From Chitinophaga rhizosphaerae (lineage in GTDB: Bacteria; Bacteroidota; Bacteroidia; Chitinophagales; Chitinophagaceae): DNA of 64,000 nucleotides. The notes beneath the pieces are model-generated. The model saw only the letters and a program-made list of their open reading frames with translations, made no database searches and had not been told where the DNA came from. The first letter of the stretch is position 1; each line of letters opens with the position of its first letter. A program made the translations under genes and the position numbers. The DNA is taken from contig NZ_RXLO01000014.1 in NCBI RefSeq assembly GCF_003958645.1, positions 1 through 64,000 on the forward strand. The letters are read 5' to 3'. Positions 40,859-49,377 of this stretch are shown one piece after another.

Positions 40859-42144
40859 TATGCAGGTTTTTGGGCTGTGGGCGCCGTTTTACGGGCATAC
40901 CAGATCAGTGCGGCGCCGCCGATCACCAGCAAACTGGAAATCAGCTCCGCCTGCGTGGGATGGAAGCCGAAAATGTCGTATTTGGTGTTGACGCGGATCT
41001 TTTCCACGAAAAACCTTTCCAGTCCGTTGAGAATGAGATAGATACCGAAGATTACGCCGGGCGTGGTCACCTTCCTGCGGATGCCCATGAGCACGAGGAA
41101 GAACGCGCCGCAGACGATGATCTCGTATAACGGTGTCGGGAACACGCCAACCGGCAGCGCGCTGCAGTACTCCCCTTCGCAACCGGGCAGGCGAACGCCG
41201 TCGTTCACTACGTTGTGGGGATAATTATACGCCACGAACCAGTCGGGCAGGAAGCCCAGCGCCGCGGGTTTCGGGTAATATTTATGGGGTACGTGCTCGA
41301 TGGAGCCGAAGTGCCGGGAGAAATATTCGGTTTCGCGCGCCATCACCTGCTGGTATTGCGCAGGCGCCACCTGTTCGATCTGGCCGGCGGCATTGGTAAT
41401 ATAGGCGCTGTTGTTGATGCCCCAGTCACCGTCTCCGGAAAACTGGCAACCCATCCGCCCGATCGCGTAGGCGAGCATGAGGGCGGGCCCGGCACTGTCT
41501 ACCAGGTGTTTCCAGTTGATCTGTTTTTTAGCGGCGTAGCGGATGATGACGTAAGCCGCCACGATGAGCCCCCCGTAGAAGGTGAGCCCGCTGGCGGAAA
41601 ACAGCGATCCCCAGGGATCGGCGGCGAATTCGCTCCAGTTTTCCAGGTTGTGGAAGATCTTGGCGCCGATGAGGCCGGCCACCGCCGCCTGGATGGTGAA
41701 GTCGGGAACGCGCTGGTGCGGCCAGACTTTCACTTTTACCTGCCGCGGTGTGGGCAGGGCCTTTTTCTTCTTCGTATAATATTTATAATACGCCATCCCG
41801 GCGGCTACGAGAAGCCCCCCGACGAGACTGCCCTGGACAGACAGAAAGTATTCGCGGAAATCGCCCGTGGCATTGAATACCCCCAGCAACTTGTATCCCA
41901 GGATAAAGCCGATGACCGCGCTGACCAACAAATCACCGGCGGAAGCCGGCTTACCATCGGTGATCGTTTCATCCACCGGGTGAAGCAACCCGAGCCTTTC
42001 GCGCCTGCGAAGCTCGGTTGTCAATACATAAGCAGCGGCCAGGAAAGCCAACGCAACGAAAAATCCGAATGTCTGTACTACTTTAAGCCAGGACCATTCG
42101 ATACCGAAAAGGTCCCTGAACGCGTAATATAAGTTAGGATACAT
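40858..42144 (-). CDS. lgt: prolipoprotein diacylglyceryl transferase
   Basis: A 428-residue membrane enzyme that transfers diacylglycerol from phosphatidylglycerol to the lipobox cysteine of prolipoproteins. The signature region is GRMGCQFSGDGDWGIN, with the Arg and Gly of the Lgt motif; a HSTALYE-like segment reads FPTPLYEIIVCG. The protein is about 130 residues longer than enterobacterial Lgt, with extra segments between the first helices, as in other Bacteroidota. It supplies lipid to the many lipoproteins of the cell, including several in this window. Confidence 0.9.
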   Translation of the reverse strand: MYPNLYYAFRDLFGIEWSWLKVVQTFGFFVALAFLAAAYVLTTELRRRERLGLLHPVDETITDGKPASAGDLLVSAVIGFILGYKLLGVFNATGDFREYFLSVQGSLVGGLLVAAGMAYYKYYTKKKKALPTPRQVKVKVWPHQRVPDFTIQAAVAGLIGAKIFHNLENWSEFAADPWGSLFSASGLTFYGGLIVAAYVIIRYAAKKQINWKHLVDSAGPALMLAYAIGRMGCQFSGDGDWGINNSAYITNAAGQIEQVAPAQYQQVMARETEYFSRHFGSIEHVPHKYYPKPAALGFLPDWFVAYNYPHNVVNDGVRLPGCEGEYCSALPVGVFPTPLYEIIVCGAFFLVLMGIRRKVTTPGVIFGIYLILNGLERFFVEKIRVNTKYDIFGFHPTQAELISSLLVIGGAALIWYARKTAPTAQKPA

Positions 42145-42287
42145 AGGCGAAAAAAAATGGTGATCTGAATTTTCCTATGAACAAAGCCGAATCAGTCAGT
42201 CGGAAAATCAAACCACCAAGTTACATTGCAAATATGAATTTCCCATTAACCGGCGTAAAAAACCATGTAACGGGAAGCAACAAACGA

Positions 42288-42701
42288 TTAGCAGTACTCG
42301 TCAAAAGCAGCCACCAGGTTGGTTGCGATCATTTGGGCGGAACGGCCCTCGATCATGTGGCGCTCAATGAAGTGTACGAGCTGGCCGTCTTTGAAAAGCG
42401 CGATGGAAGGCGAAGACGGAGGGTAAGGCAGCAGGTGCGTGCGGATCTGCTGAACCGCGGCGCTGTCGAACCCGGCGAAGGAGGTCGTCAACCTGTCCGG
42501 TTTCTTTTCGCTGGCGGCAACGGCCATCAGTACACCCGGACGGGCGGTTCCGGCGGAGCATCCGCAAACGGAATTGATCACCACCAGGGTGGTGCCTTCC
42601 TGTTTCAACGTTTCTTCTACTTTCTCGGGAGAAAGCATTTCCTGAAATCCATTATCTGTTAATTCTGCCTTCATCGGCATCACGAGTTCCGCAGGGTACA
42701 T
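42288..42701 (-). CDS. BrxA/BrxB-family bacilliredoxin
   Basis: A 137-residue thioredoxin-fold protein with the CGC motif at Cys46 and Cys48 (VINSVCGCSAGTARPG). Bacilliredoxins remove bacillithiol from mixed disulfides in Firmicutes; in Bacteroidota, where bacillithiol or related thiols occur in some members, the partner is inferred. It has its own near-perfect promoter upstream. Confidence 0.92.
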   Translation of the reverse strand: MYPAELVMPMKAELTDNGFQEMLSPEKVEETLKQEGTTLVVINSVCGCSAGTARPGVLMAVAASEKKPDRLTTSFAGFDSAAVQQIRTHLLPYPPSSPSIALFKDGQLVHFIERHMIEGRSAQMIATNLVAAFDEYC

Positions 42702-42717
42702 ATATTTTAGTTTTGTA

Positions 42718-42747
42718 CAAAGGTAATAATATATCGAGATACTTCAA
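42718..42747 (-). promoter_or_regulatory. promoter of the bacilliredoxin gene
   Basis: On the minus strand: TTG (42745-42747), 19-bp spacer, TACCTTTG (42718-42725), 17 nt before the start codon. Confidence 0.82.
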
Positions 42748-42760
42748 TTAGTTCATGATT

Positions 42761-42811
42761 TTTGTCATTTTGTCCGGAAACCATACAGTAATTTGACATT
42801 TTGTCCGTAAA
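42761..42811. promoter_or_regulatory. paired 20-bp direct repeats upstream of the Hsp20 gene
   Basis: TTTGTCATTTTGTCCGGAAA at 42761-42780 and TTTGACATTTTGTCCGTAAA at 42792-42811: 18 of 20 bases match at a 31-bp offset (about three helical turns). The second contains the inverted repeat GACA-TTT-TGTC. They lie between the divergent bacilliredoxin and Hsp20 genes and are candidate sites for a stress regulator. Confidence 0.65.
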
Positions 42812-42923
42812 ATCCGCCAAAAACTGGCTTTTTAACCGATTTCCGGCATTGGTATCCGATTTGATCTGTAGGAAGCGTAACCGTAAAAACAAAAATGGTT
42901 TAACGCATAAAAAGATAATCAGT

Positions 42924-43364
42924 ATGACACTCGTAAAATTCAATCAGCCCGCCAAATCCTTCCATGGTCTCGTAGACGAACTGTTTAATGGTAAATTCCT
43001 GAACAGGGACTTCGCTACCTCCGATTTCTACGGCGCCTCTTACGCCCCGGTGAACATCTCCGAAACGAAAGACGGCTATTCTTTGGAAATCGTAGCGCCC
43101 GGCTTCGCCAAGGAAGACTTGAAAATCAAGGTCGACGGTCCTACGCTGACGATCAGTGCCGAAAAGAAAGCCGAAACCAAAGACGAAAACGAGAAACATC
43201 TTCGCCGCGAGTTCAACTTCCGCTCCTTCTCCCGCTCTTTTACGCTGGACGAAAAAGTGGATGCTTCCAAAATCAACGCGAAATACGATAACGGCGTCCT
43301 GCACCTGACCCTGCCCAAGAAAGAGGCCGCGCAGGAAACCGTAAAAGAAATTATAGTTGCATAA
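42924..43364 (+). CDS. Hsp20/alpha-crystallin small heat-shock protein
   Basis: A 146-residue chaperone that holds unfolding proteins. The alpha-crystallin domain spans about 38-140 (APVNISETKDGYSLEIVAPG in part) with the conserved end strand YDNGVLHLTLPKK. The ATG at 42924 is taken, as MTLVKFNQPAKSFHG is a normal N-terminus; the upstream in-frame stretch covers the direct repeats and is Lys/Arg-rich without family match. A strong terminator follows. Confidence 0.95.
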   Translation: MTLVKFNQPAKSFHGLVDELFNGKFLNRDFATSDFYGASYAPVNISETKDGYSLEIVAPGFAKEDLKIKVDGPTLTISAEKKAETKDENEKHLRREFNFRSFSRSFTLDEKVDASKINAKYDNGVLHLTLPKKEAAQETVKEIIVA

Positions 43365-43426
43365 GGGTTAGGAATAGTTGCGATTTGTTGTGATTTGAAT
43401 TCATAATACAAATACAACAGTAAAGA

Positions 43427-43459
43427 GGGCCGCCTTGTCTAAGGCGGCCCTTCGTTTTT
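43427..43459 (+). terminator. intrinsic terminator after the Hsp20 gene
   Basis: Perfect 10-bp stem GGGCCGCCTT / AAGGCGGCCC with tetraloop GTCT, followed by TTCGTTTTT. Confidence 0.88.
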
Positions 43460-43516
43460 CAACGGCCGCGAATCTCCCACAAAAGTTCCATTCCACGGCA
43501 CGGAAATCCTACTACC

Positions 43517-44386
43517 TTGTGTATGAGCTATTTATTGGAATATCCCCTTTTTATGTCAGCAAATACGAGCAGCAAACCAACTTTGTATTCTGCCATTTAC
43601 AACGCTGTGTGCGGAATGGTCACGGGAAAGCTTATACGCCAATCGGCCTGCGCCCGGGAACATGCGCGCATCTCGATGGTTTTCGATTATATTTTCTTCT
43701 ACACCCTGATGCTGCTGCCCATTATGGCGGCACTGGCGTTTCTGCAAGATATACCCAATCTCATCATCACTACCTCGTTCCTTCTCGCGTTCCTGTTCTG
43801 CGGAGGGCTCATGTATTCCGGGGCGCCATATACCATGGTAGGCATCATGGCAGCGTTGAGCACCCTGCTTATTCCCATGGCCTGCTCGTTCATGAACGAT
43901 ATGGACCTATCCCCCATTTATGCTATTCCCTGGCTCATGGCCTGCATGCTCGGATATTTCATTCTGCCCCTGCGCGCTTCGCTGTCGATCATGGCGGTAC
44001 TTTTTGCATACCTGGGGGTGGTAGCCTGGATGAAGCTGGACAATTTCCGCATCAGCTTCCCGCCTACCTACTCGGCGCTGGACCGCTACATCGCCACGCC
44101 GTTCCTTATGCTGGGGTACCTGCTGATCATCCTGCGGGTATGGGGCGTGTATTTCCGGAACATTTTCCGCCTGGAGCGGGAGCAGACGCTGCAGAAGCAA
44201 CAGGAGTTTTCAGCGCTGGTGAACCAGAACCTCATCAAGCAGTTCCTACTGGTGAAGGGACTGAGCCGTTCGGGAAAGATCGATTTCATGGAAGGGAACA
44301 CCGATTTGGTGGACGCACGTTTCAGCGAGATCGAGAAACAGTGCGAATCCGCTATCCAGTACCTCGACCAGCAGCCGGAAGTCTGA
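43517..44386 (+). CDS. polytopic membrane protein with sensor-like helical tail but no kinase domain
   Basis: A 289-residue protein with about six hydrophobic segments between residues 45 and 220 and a cytoplasmic helical tail (RLEREQTLQKQQEFSALVNQ onward) that looks like the linker/dimerisation helix after a membrane sensor of histidine kinases or guanylate cyclases. It ends without ATPase or cyclase domain. The start could be at residue 1, 3 or 13; MSANTSSKP at 43553 is attractive. Its stop directly abuts the stop of the convergent gene (44386/44387). Function unknown. Confidence 0.7.
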   Translation: MCMSYLLEYPLFMSANTSSKPTLYSAIYNAVCGMVTGKLIRQSACAREHARISMVFDYIFFYTLMLLPIMAALAFLQDIPNLIITTSFLLAFLFCGGLMYSGAPYTMVGIMAALSTLLIPMACSFMNDMDLSPIYAIPWLMACMLGYFILPLRASLSIMAVLFAYLGVVAWMKLDNFRISFPPTYSALDRYIATPFLMLGYLLIILRVWGVYFRNIFRLEREQTLQKQQEFSALVNQNLIKQFLLVKGLSRSGKIDFMEGNTDLVDARFSEIEKQCESAIQYLDQQPEV

Positions 44387-44875
44387 TCAGGGACAGTTTT
44401 CCTTCCGGCGGGTATCTACCAGGTAAAGGATCTTCCATCCGCCGGCGGATTTATACAACTGGAAGCTGTTCACCCCGCAATGACTGAACTTTTCGCCCAG
44501 GTAAAACCTGTAGGGCGTCCAGACGCTGGCCACCGGCCCATCCACCAATACCTGCCCGAACTCGATCCGCTCATCCCACACGTCCGTGTGAGGCTTACCT
44601 ACAGCTGTTATGAAATCCTGCGCAGGCATCACATGCACCTTTACCTCCCCTGTTTTAGACGTTGCAACGGACTGCAAGACCGCCGTTTGGTGAAACACAG
44701 CCTTTACCAACGCGCTGTCGCCCAGCTTCATTCCTTCAAACAGTTGCCTGACAACGCTTTTCACAGCTTCGGCCTCTGAATCCTGCGCGGAGGCTCGAAA
44801 AGAACATATTAACAAAATTATCAAGGGGAGAATTCGCCGAATCGATATGGGGTTGTTTTTTGATAGTTGACACAT
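44387..44875 (-). CDS. secreted NTF2-like (lumazine-binding-type) protein
   Basis: A 162-residue protein with a signal peptide (about 15-30, ILPLIILLICSFRASAQ) and an NTF2-like fold (EAEAVKSVVRQLFEGMKLGD.., WTPYRFYLGEKFSHCGVNSFQLYK, GGWKILYLVDTRR in parts). This class of secreted cone-shaped domains often has no catalytic activity described. Convergent with the membrane protein; the stops touch. Confidence 0.85.
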   Translation of the reverse strand: MCQLSKNNPISIRRILPLIILLICSFRASAQDSEAEAVKSVVRQLFEGMKLGDSALVKAVFHQTAVLQSVATSKTGEVKVHVMPAQDFITAVGKPHTDVWDERIEFGQVLVDGPVASVWTPYRFYLGEKFSHCGVNSFQLYKSAGGWKILYLVDTRRKENCP

Positions 44876-45129
44876 GTATTTTGAGGTTTTAAGAACGGCT
44901 GTAACGAAAAAATTGTAAAAAAGTTGTTAAAAGATACAACTAAGTGGTATTTGCGGCAGAAAGAACGGTTCCTATTTTTGATAATAGTGAATCCATCATA
45001 ACCTATTGCCTCTATACTGAAATGTTCCAATTCCCGCATACCTTGAAATGTCCCTTTTACCTTATGCCATGAATATTCCAATTCATCCCTAACGCTATGA
45101 ATGTTGGATCAATCTATCCTATGAAATTA

Positions 45130-45157
45130 TAGGCTCTCCTGCTGGAGAGCCTATTTT
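45130..45157 (+). terminator. orphan intrinsic terminator (plus strand)
   Basis: Stem AGGCTCTCC / GGAGAGCCT with a short loop, followed by ATTTTTAT. No protein gene precedes it on the plus strand within 700 bp. Confidence 0.75.
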
Positions 45158-45280
45158 TATGGTGTTATCCGTATTAACGAAAGGCGGAAAGAGCGGCTAT
45201 CGGTTATTTAAATTACGAACCGGATACGGCTTGACCGGGCCAAAAATGGACGAGCGGTCGAATTCCGGGGAGGGTATAAA

Positions 45281-45313
45281 AAACGAAACCCCTCGGAGAA
45301 CCGAGGGGTTTTT
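45281..45313 (-). terminator. terminator after the arginine decarboxylase gene
   Basis: Perfect 11-bp stem AAACCCCTCGG / CCGAGGGGTTT with a 4-nt loop; on the minus strand the A-rich left flank gives T residues. Confidence 0.85.
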
Positions 45314-45336
45314 AAGTGGATTACTAACCCATATTT

Positions 45337-46737
45337 TTAATAACCCAAAATTTTCAGCATGCTTTGAGCGGTTTGCTCTTTCGCGTATAGCCAATCTTTT
45401 AATTGTCCGTTTTTGTCGTACCCTACGATCACGTGCTTGGGGGACGGGATGAGGCAGTGCTTGATGCCGCCGTATCCGCTCAGCTGGTCCTGGTACGCCC
45501 CGGTATGAAAGAAACCGATGTACAGGGGTTCGGGCCCGCCGGTGAGCTTCGGGAGGAACACGGCATTGATGTGTTCTTCCGAAGTGTAAAAGTCGTACCC
45601 GTCGCAGGTCAGCCCACCGAGGTGCACTTCCTGGTACTCCTGGTCCCATTTGTTAATGGGTAGCATAAGGAACTTCTCCCCGATGCCCCAGGTGTCTGGC
45701 AGTGTCGTAATGAAAGAGCTGTCGATCATGTACCAGGCTTCACGGTCGTTCTGCATTTTCTCGCCAAGCACGGAGTAGATCACCGCGCCGCTTTCGCCTA
45801 CCGTGAAGGAACCGAATTCCGTGTAGATGTCCGGTACCGGTACTTTATTCTTTTTGCAAACGCTCTTGATGTTGGCTACGATTTCGTTTACGATGTAAGC
45901 GTAATCATAGTCGAACCCGAGGGAGTGCTTGATCGGGAAGCCGCCGCCGAGGTTGATGCTTTCCAGTTCCGGACAGATCTTCTTCAGCTGGCAATAGAGG
46001 TTCAACACTTTGTTGAACTGGCTCCAATAGAATATATCGTCTTTGATGCCCTTGTTCATAAAGAAGTGGAGCATCTTCAGTTCGAACTTCGGATTTCCCT
46101 TCAGCTTGTCCACGTAATATTCGAGGATGTCGCTTTTGGCGATGCCGAGGCGGGAGGTGTAAAAATCAAAGGTGGGCTCTTCCTCGGCGGCGATGCGGAT
46201 ACCCAGTTTAACGGGATCCTTGGTACGCACGAATTTGGAATAATCCTCCAGTTCCTCCTTATTGTCGAGCACCGGGATCACGTTTTTGAAACCGGAGTTG
46301 ATCAGCTTGGCGATGGCCCGGGTATAGGTCTTTGTTTTATACCCGTTGCAGATCACGAAGGTTTCCTTGTTGATCTTCTTACGTTCATAGAGCTTGTTAA
46401 TAATATCTATGTCGTAAGCGAACGACGTTTCGATGTGGACGTTCTGCCGGAGCACCTCGTCCATGATGAACGAAAAGTGAGAACTTTTGGTACAGTAGCA
46501 ATAGTAATAATTGCCATCATACTTGTTCTTCTTGATCGCATCCTGGAACATCTTCTTCGCCCTGCTTACCTGCATCCCGATCTTGGGAAGATAGGTCAGT
46601 TTGAAGGGGGTGCCATATTTATCGATCAGCGCCCGCATATCCAGCCCGTTAAAAAACAGGTTATTCTCCTTCACATCGAATCCTTCCTGCGGGAACTCGA
46701 AGGTCTGGTTAACCAGGTCCGTGTAGGTGTTGTTCAT
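45337..46737 (-). CDS. biosynthetic arginine decarboxylase-like PLP enzyme (fold type III)
   Basis: A 466-residue alanine-racemase-fold decarboxylase. The PLP lysine is Lys84 in the YCYCTKSSHF strand; the phosphate-binding glycine loop is NLGGGFPIKHSLGFDYDY; the C-terminal beta domain carries CDGYDFY, the usual substrate/catalytic cysteine-Asp motif. It is the compact arginine decarboxylase type of Bacteroidota (about 465 residues rather than the 630-660 of SpeA), feeding agmatine into polyamine synthesis. Substrate is assigned by family, not by a visible specificity residue. Single gene with its own promoter and terminator. Confidence 0.85.
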   Translation of the reverse strand: MNNTYTDLVNQTFEFPQEGFDVKENNLFFNGLDMRALIDKYGTPFKLTYLPKIGMQVSRAKKMFQDAIKKNKYDGNYYYCYCTKSSHFSFIMDEVLRQNVHIETSFAYDIDIINKLYERKKINKETFVICNGYKTKTYTRAIAKLINSGFKNVIPVLDNKEELEDYSKFVRTKDPVKLGIRIAAEEEPTFDFYTSRLGIAKSDILEYYVDKLKGNPKFELKMLHFFMNKGIKDDIFYWSQFNKVLNLYCQLKKICPELESINLGGGFPIKHSLGFDYDYAYIVNEIVANIKSVCKKNKVPVPDIYTEFGSFTVGESGAVIYSVLGEKMQNDREAWYMIDSSFITTLPDTWGIGEKFLMLPINKWDQEYQEVHLGGLTCDGYDFYTSEEHINAVFLPKLTGGPEPLYIGFFHTGAYQDQLSGYGGIKHCLIPSPKHVIVGYDKNGQLKDWLYAKEQTAQSMLKILGY

Positions 46738-46845
46738 TTAAATCTGTGAATGAATTTCTAAGGTCAAAAAATTATTACACACTAAATGAGCTGGAAACTT
46801 CTGGTTTATACACCTACGTAAGTCGTTCCCCAGCAAAATCGGATG

Positions 46846-46878
46846 CAAATCTACTATTTTGTTCCAATGGATTCCCAA
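46846..46878 (-). promoter_or_regulatory. candidate promoter of the arginine decarboxylase gene
   Basis: On the minus strand TTG (46876-46878), 22-bp spacer, TAGATTTG (46846-46853), giving a leader of about 100 nt. The long spacer lowers confidence. Confidence 0.5.
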
Positions 46879-47035
46879 AAAAATTTCGATCTTTTTTACG
46901 AACGGGCAATAACCTTATCAATCAATTATATAACAATCACTTACACTATATTACATAAAGTATTTAATTAGGCAAATCCGACTTTTCCGGCACATGCGGC
47001 GCCGGGTTGGCATTCCTTTTACAATCCCTTCATAA

Positions 47036-47701
47036 TCATTTCAGTAACTCCAACCCCCTTTTTCCTTCACAAAATAACAGATCGAGGATGCTAAGGTTCG
47101 GCAGGAAGCCCGTCCTTTCCCCAAAAACCTGGGTGTATTGGATGGCGTTTTCCGGAACCTGGCCGGGCACCATTTTGTCGCGCAGGTCCAGGATGGCGGT
47201 ATCATTATTATAGTCCTTCTCGAAAACCTCCGTCAATTCCACGACGGGTGCAAACCCGAGGGCCCGGTTGGCGAACTCGAAGCAGGCCATGTTCCAGTCG
47301 AGCAGATATTCAAATTCCTTTTCATATAACAATTCCAGTTCCGGCTCGAAATATTCGAACCAGGGGGAACGGCGGTAAGCGGAAGTCAGGGTTTTCCAAT
47401 GGAGTTGCTGCCAGGGTTCGAGGTTGGAAATGCGAACGTCTTTCATGACGGTCCGCTGATTTTTTCCTTTCACGAGCGGAACGCTCAAAAGTATCATTCC
47501 GTTGGGCCCGGCGATGTAGCAACGATTGCGAAAACTGACCTTCTGGTAGTGTTCCATGCGCTCGAAGCGCACTTTTTCGCATTCAATTAAAGTTTTATAG
47601 AAGTTTATTGGTGGAAAATATTGACTTTCAATGAGTAATATTTCTTTTTCCTGTTGTCCTGCCATACTGTCCGTTTTAGTTTTTCCGGTGATGTAATTCA
47701 T
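47036..47701 (-). CDS. WbqC-family protein
   Basis: A 221-residue WbqC-like protein (ILLIESQYFPPINFYKTL, HYQKVSFRNRCYIAGPNGMILLSVPLVKGKNQ in parts, YRRSPWFEYFEPELELL). The family occurs in surface-polysaccharide loci in many bacteria and contains conserved Tyr, Arg and His residues; its enzymatic role is not settled. Here it stands alone with about 300 bp of AT-rich DNA on its upstream side. The first 12 residues may not be translated (MAGQQEKEILL is an alternative start). Confidence 0.9.
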   Translation of the reverse strand: MNYITGKTKTDSMAGQQEKEILLIESQYFPPINFYKTLIECEKVRFERMEHYQKVSFRNRCYIAGPNGMILLSVPLVKGKNQRTVMKDVRISNLEPWQQLHWKTLTSAYRRSPWFEYFEPELELLYEKEFEYLLDWNMACFEFANRALGFAPVVELTEVFEKDYNNDTAILDLRDKMVPGQVPENAIQYTQVFGERTGFLPNLSILDLLFCEGKRGLELLK

Positions 47702-47995
47702 GATGAAACGGGTGGTTACAATTTAATTAAAAGCGTTCGTTAATGCACTTCAACTTCTTGATTAACAGTTCATAGAATTTAAATACATATGCTATTAATA
47801 TTAGCAATCGCCCATTTCACGTAAAATGTTAAAAGTCAACAAAAATACTAAAGATATTAGTCTAAAAAACCGTTGATTTTTGACCGGTTTTATTTAAAGT
47901 AAAATTTTAAGTAGACGGGCCGCTCCCAGCCCGGTTTTTAACTTAATTTTTGGAGGTATTTGTCGTACGTTTGGTGGAAATTTTCAAACGCCGTC

Positions 47996-48451
47996 ATGAA
48001 ACAGGTAACCTGGTATTTTATGATCCTTCTCGTTTGGGGTGGGGTCAGCGCATGTGGAAAAATGAAAGACCTGGAGTTTGTCAGGGTCGCCAGCTTCGAT
48101 ATGGAAAATCTGAGCTTTTCGAAAAGCACGGTCAAAATCGAACTGGCTTATTACAACCCGAACAATTTTTCGCTCCGGTTAAAAGATGCCGAATTCGACG
48201 TTTTTCTGGACGACACGAAAGTGGGCCATTCTTTACAAGACACCTTAATTGACATTCCGGCGCGCGATACTTTCTATTTTCCGGTGAAGCTCCAGGTCGA
48301 AATGGGGAATGTTTTTAAGAACATGCTCGGCGTTTTGGCGAACAAGGAGGTAACCATTAAAGCCGCCGGAAATTGCAAAGTCGGCAAAAAAGGGGTGTTT
48401 CTACCCTTCCCGATCCGGGCCGAAACGAAACAGAAACTCGACTTTTTCTGA
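47996..48451 (+). CDS. LEA type 2 (WHy-domain) lipoprotein
   Basis: A 151-residue lipoprotein with lipobox GVSACG at residues 16-21 and a LEA14-like beta-sandwich (FSKSTVKIELAYYNPNNFSLRLKDAEFDVFLD in parts, HSLQDTLIDIPARDTFYFPVKL in parts). The NPN motif is typical of the family. Related proteins are thought to stabilise other proteins in stress or to bind at the envelope. The ATG at 47996 gives the lipoprotein signal; an earlier start does not. Confidence 0.85.
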   Translation: MKQVTWYFMILLVWGGVSACGKMKDLEFVRVASFDMENLSFSKSTVKIELAYYNPNNFSLRLKDAEFDVFLDDTKVGHSLQDTLIDIPARDTFYFPVKLQVEMGNVFKNMLGVLANKEVTIKAAGNCKVGKKGVFLPFPIRAETKQKLDFF

Positions 48452-48621
48452 TGGAACAACTGACTTTTTGGGAGCAGCTTTTTTCGTTTTTTGAATCCGC
48501 CATCCAATTTTTGGCGACGTGGATTTTTGGGTTTTGATGCCGGTTTTTCAATTTCCTGCATCCCGGATCCAGTCAATTACAAACGCGATATTACATTTCC
48601 ACAATTCGAATTACAATAATT

Positions 48622-48648
48622 AAAGCCATCCTTTCCGGGTGGCTTTTT
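48622..48648 (+). terminator. terminator-like hairpin downstream of the LEA-type gene
   Basis: Stem AAAGCCATCC / GGGTGGCTTT (one wobble) with a 5-nt loop and T run, 171 bp after the stop of the LEA-type gene, which is far for a simple terminator. Confidence 0.65.
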
Positions 48649-49325
48649 CATTTTCGTTCGTGATTACATAACTTCTCCGCTCCATTTTCAGCACCCCGGG
48701 CGCTGGATTTTCCGACAGATTTTGACGGTTTGGATGCCTTGAAAAGCGCATCGTCCTACCCCAAAAAACAATTTTTCAACCCCAAATCGCCTCGTTTCTG
48801 GCGTCGTAAATCAGCTCGAAAACGCGGGTTCTCTTCGATTAATTACTTCGGTTTTCCGTTTTTCACTGCCACCAGGCAGCGCAAAATGGCTTCGTACATC
48901 CCGTCTTTTTGGGAGGATTACGGAACAACCGAAACGGATGAGGGAATTAAAAAGCAGGTATTTCCGACGCTAAAAGTGTTCGAAATTCGATGGATCGTGG
49001 TGCTGTTTTGCCCTAGTAGAAATTGTACTTTTTGAGGATTGGGGTAATTTGAAAGGCACTCTCCCCCTATCGTTTGGGCTTACTTTTTTTGCATGAAAAC
49101 TGAAGAGCAGGGGGATTTGTGCCAAACGAAATAGACTACCTAAATTAACATTTCCCGTCATTTTGCCGGGTTAAATAGCTGGGTGGTCCCCTTCCAATAT
49201 CCGCTTTCACCTGAATTTTTTGGGCACTTACAGATCCTTTGATTTCGTCTCTTCCTGCTTCAGATTAATGATAATGCTCACACTCGGCATCATCCTTCAT
49301 CTTTTCCCCTGACTTTCCCGGGCAC

Positions 49326-49355
49326 AAAAAAACCGCCCCGGCAAGCCGGAGCGGT
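49326..49355 (-). terminator. terminator after the secreted HMA gene
   Basis: Stem ACCGCCCCGGC / GCCGGAGCGGT (one mismatch pair) with a 2-nt loop, with seven T residues following on the minus strand. Confidence 0.85.
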
Positions 49356-49377
49356 CGAATTCGATATAACTATATTA

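Larger units (their letters stand above)
44876..45336. other. gene-free region with an orphan terminator; possible small RNA
   Basis: About 460 bp without a supported gene. A plus-strand terminator at 45130-45157 has no gene in front of it. The 9-mer TTCCAATTC occurs at 45025-45033 and 45076-45084 in the 100 bp upstream, together with two GAAATGT copies. This could be a small untranslated RNA ending at the hairpin. The terminator of the arginine decarboxylase lies at 45281-45312. Confidence 0.45.
48452..49377. other. 0.9-kb AT-richer region with no clear gene
   Basis: The longest gene-poor stretch of the window. Base composition is visibly AT-richer than the flanks. One 101-codon frame (48730-49035, plus) has codon use unlike the neighbours and no recognisable domain, so it is not called. 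It contains a hairpin with T tail at 48622-48648, probably the terminator of the LEA-type gene, and the terminator of the HMA gene at 49326-49355. Confidence 0.55.

Noticed and set aside
44821..45081. 86-codon minus-strand frame upstream of the NTF2-like gene
   Set aside because: Overlaps the start of the NTF2-like gene and reads AT-rich non-coding sequence.
48730..49035. 101-codon frame in the gene-free region
   Set aside because: Codon use unlike neighbours, no domain, no start signals; left as unresolved rather than called.
45252..49362. 14-mer GAGCGGTCGAATTC present at 45252-45265 and 49349-49362
   Set aside because: Considered as a recombination or att-like site; only two copies, no flanking symmetry, and one copy overlaps a terminator stem, so chance is likely.
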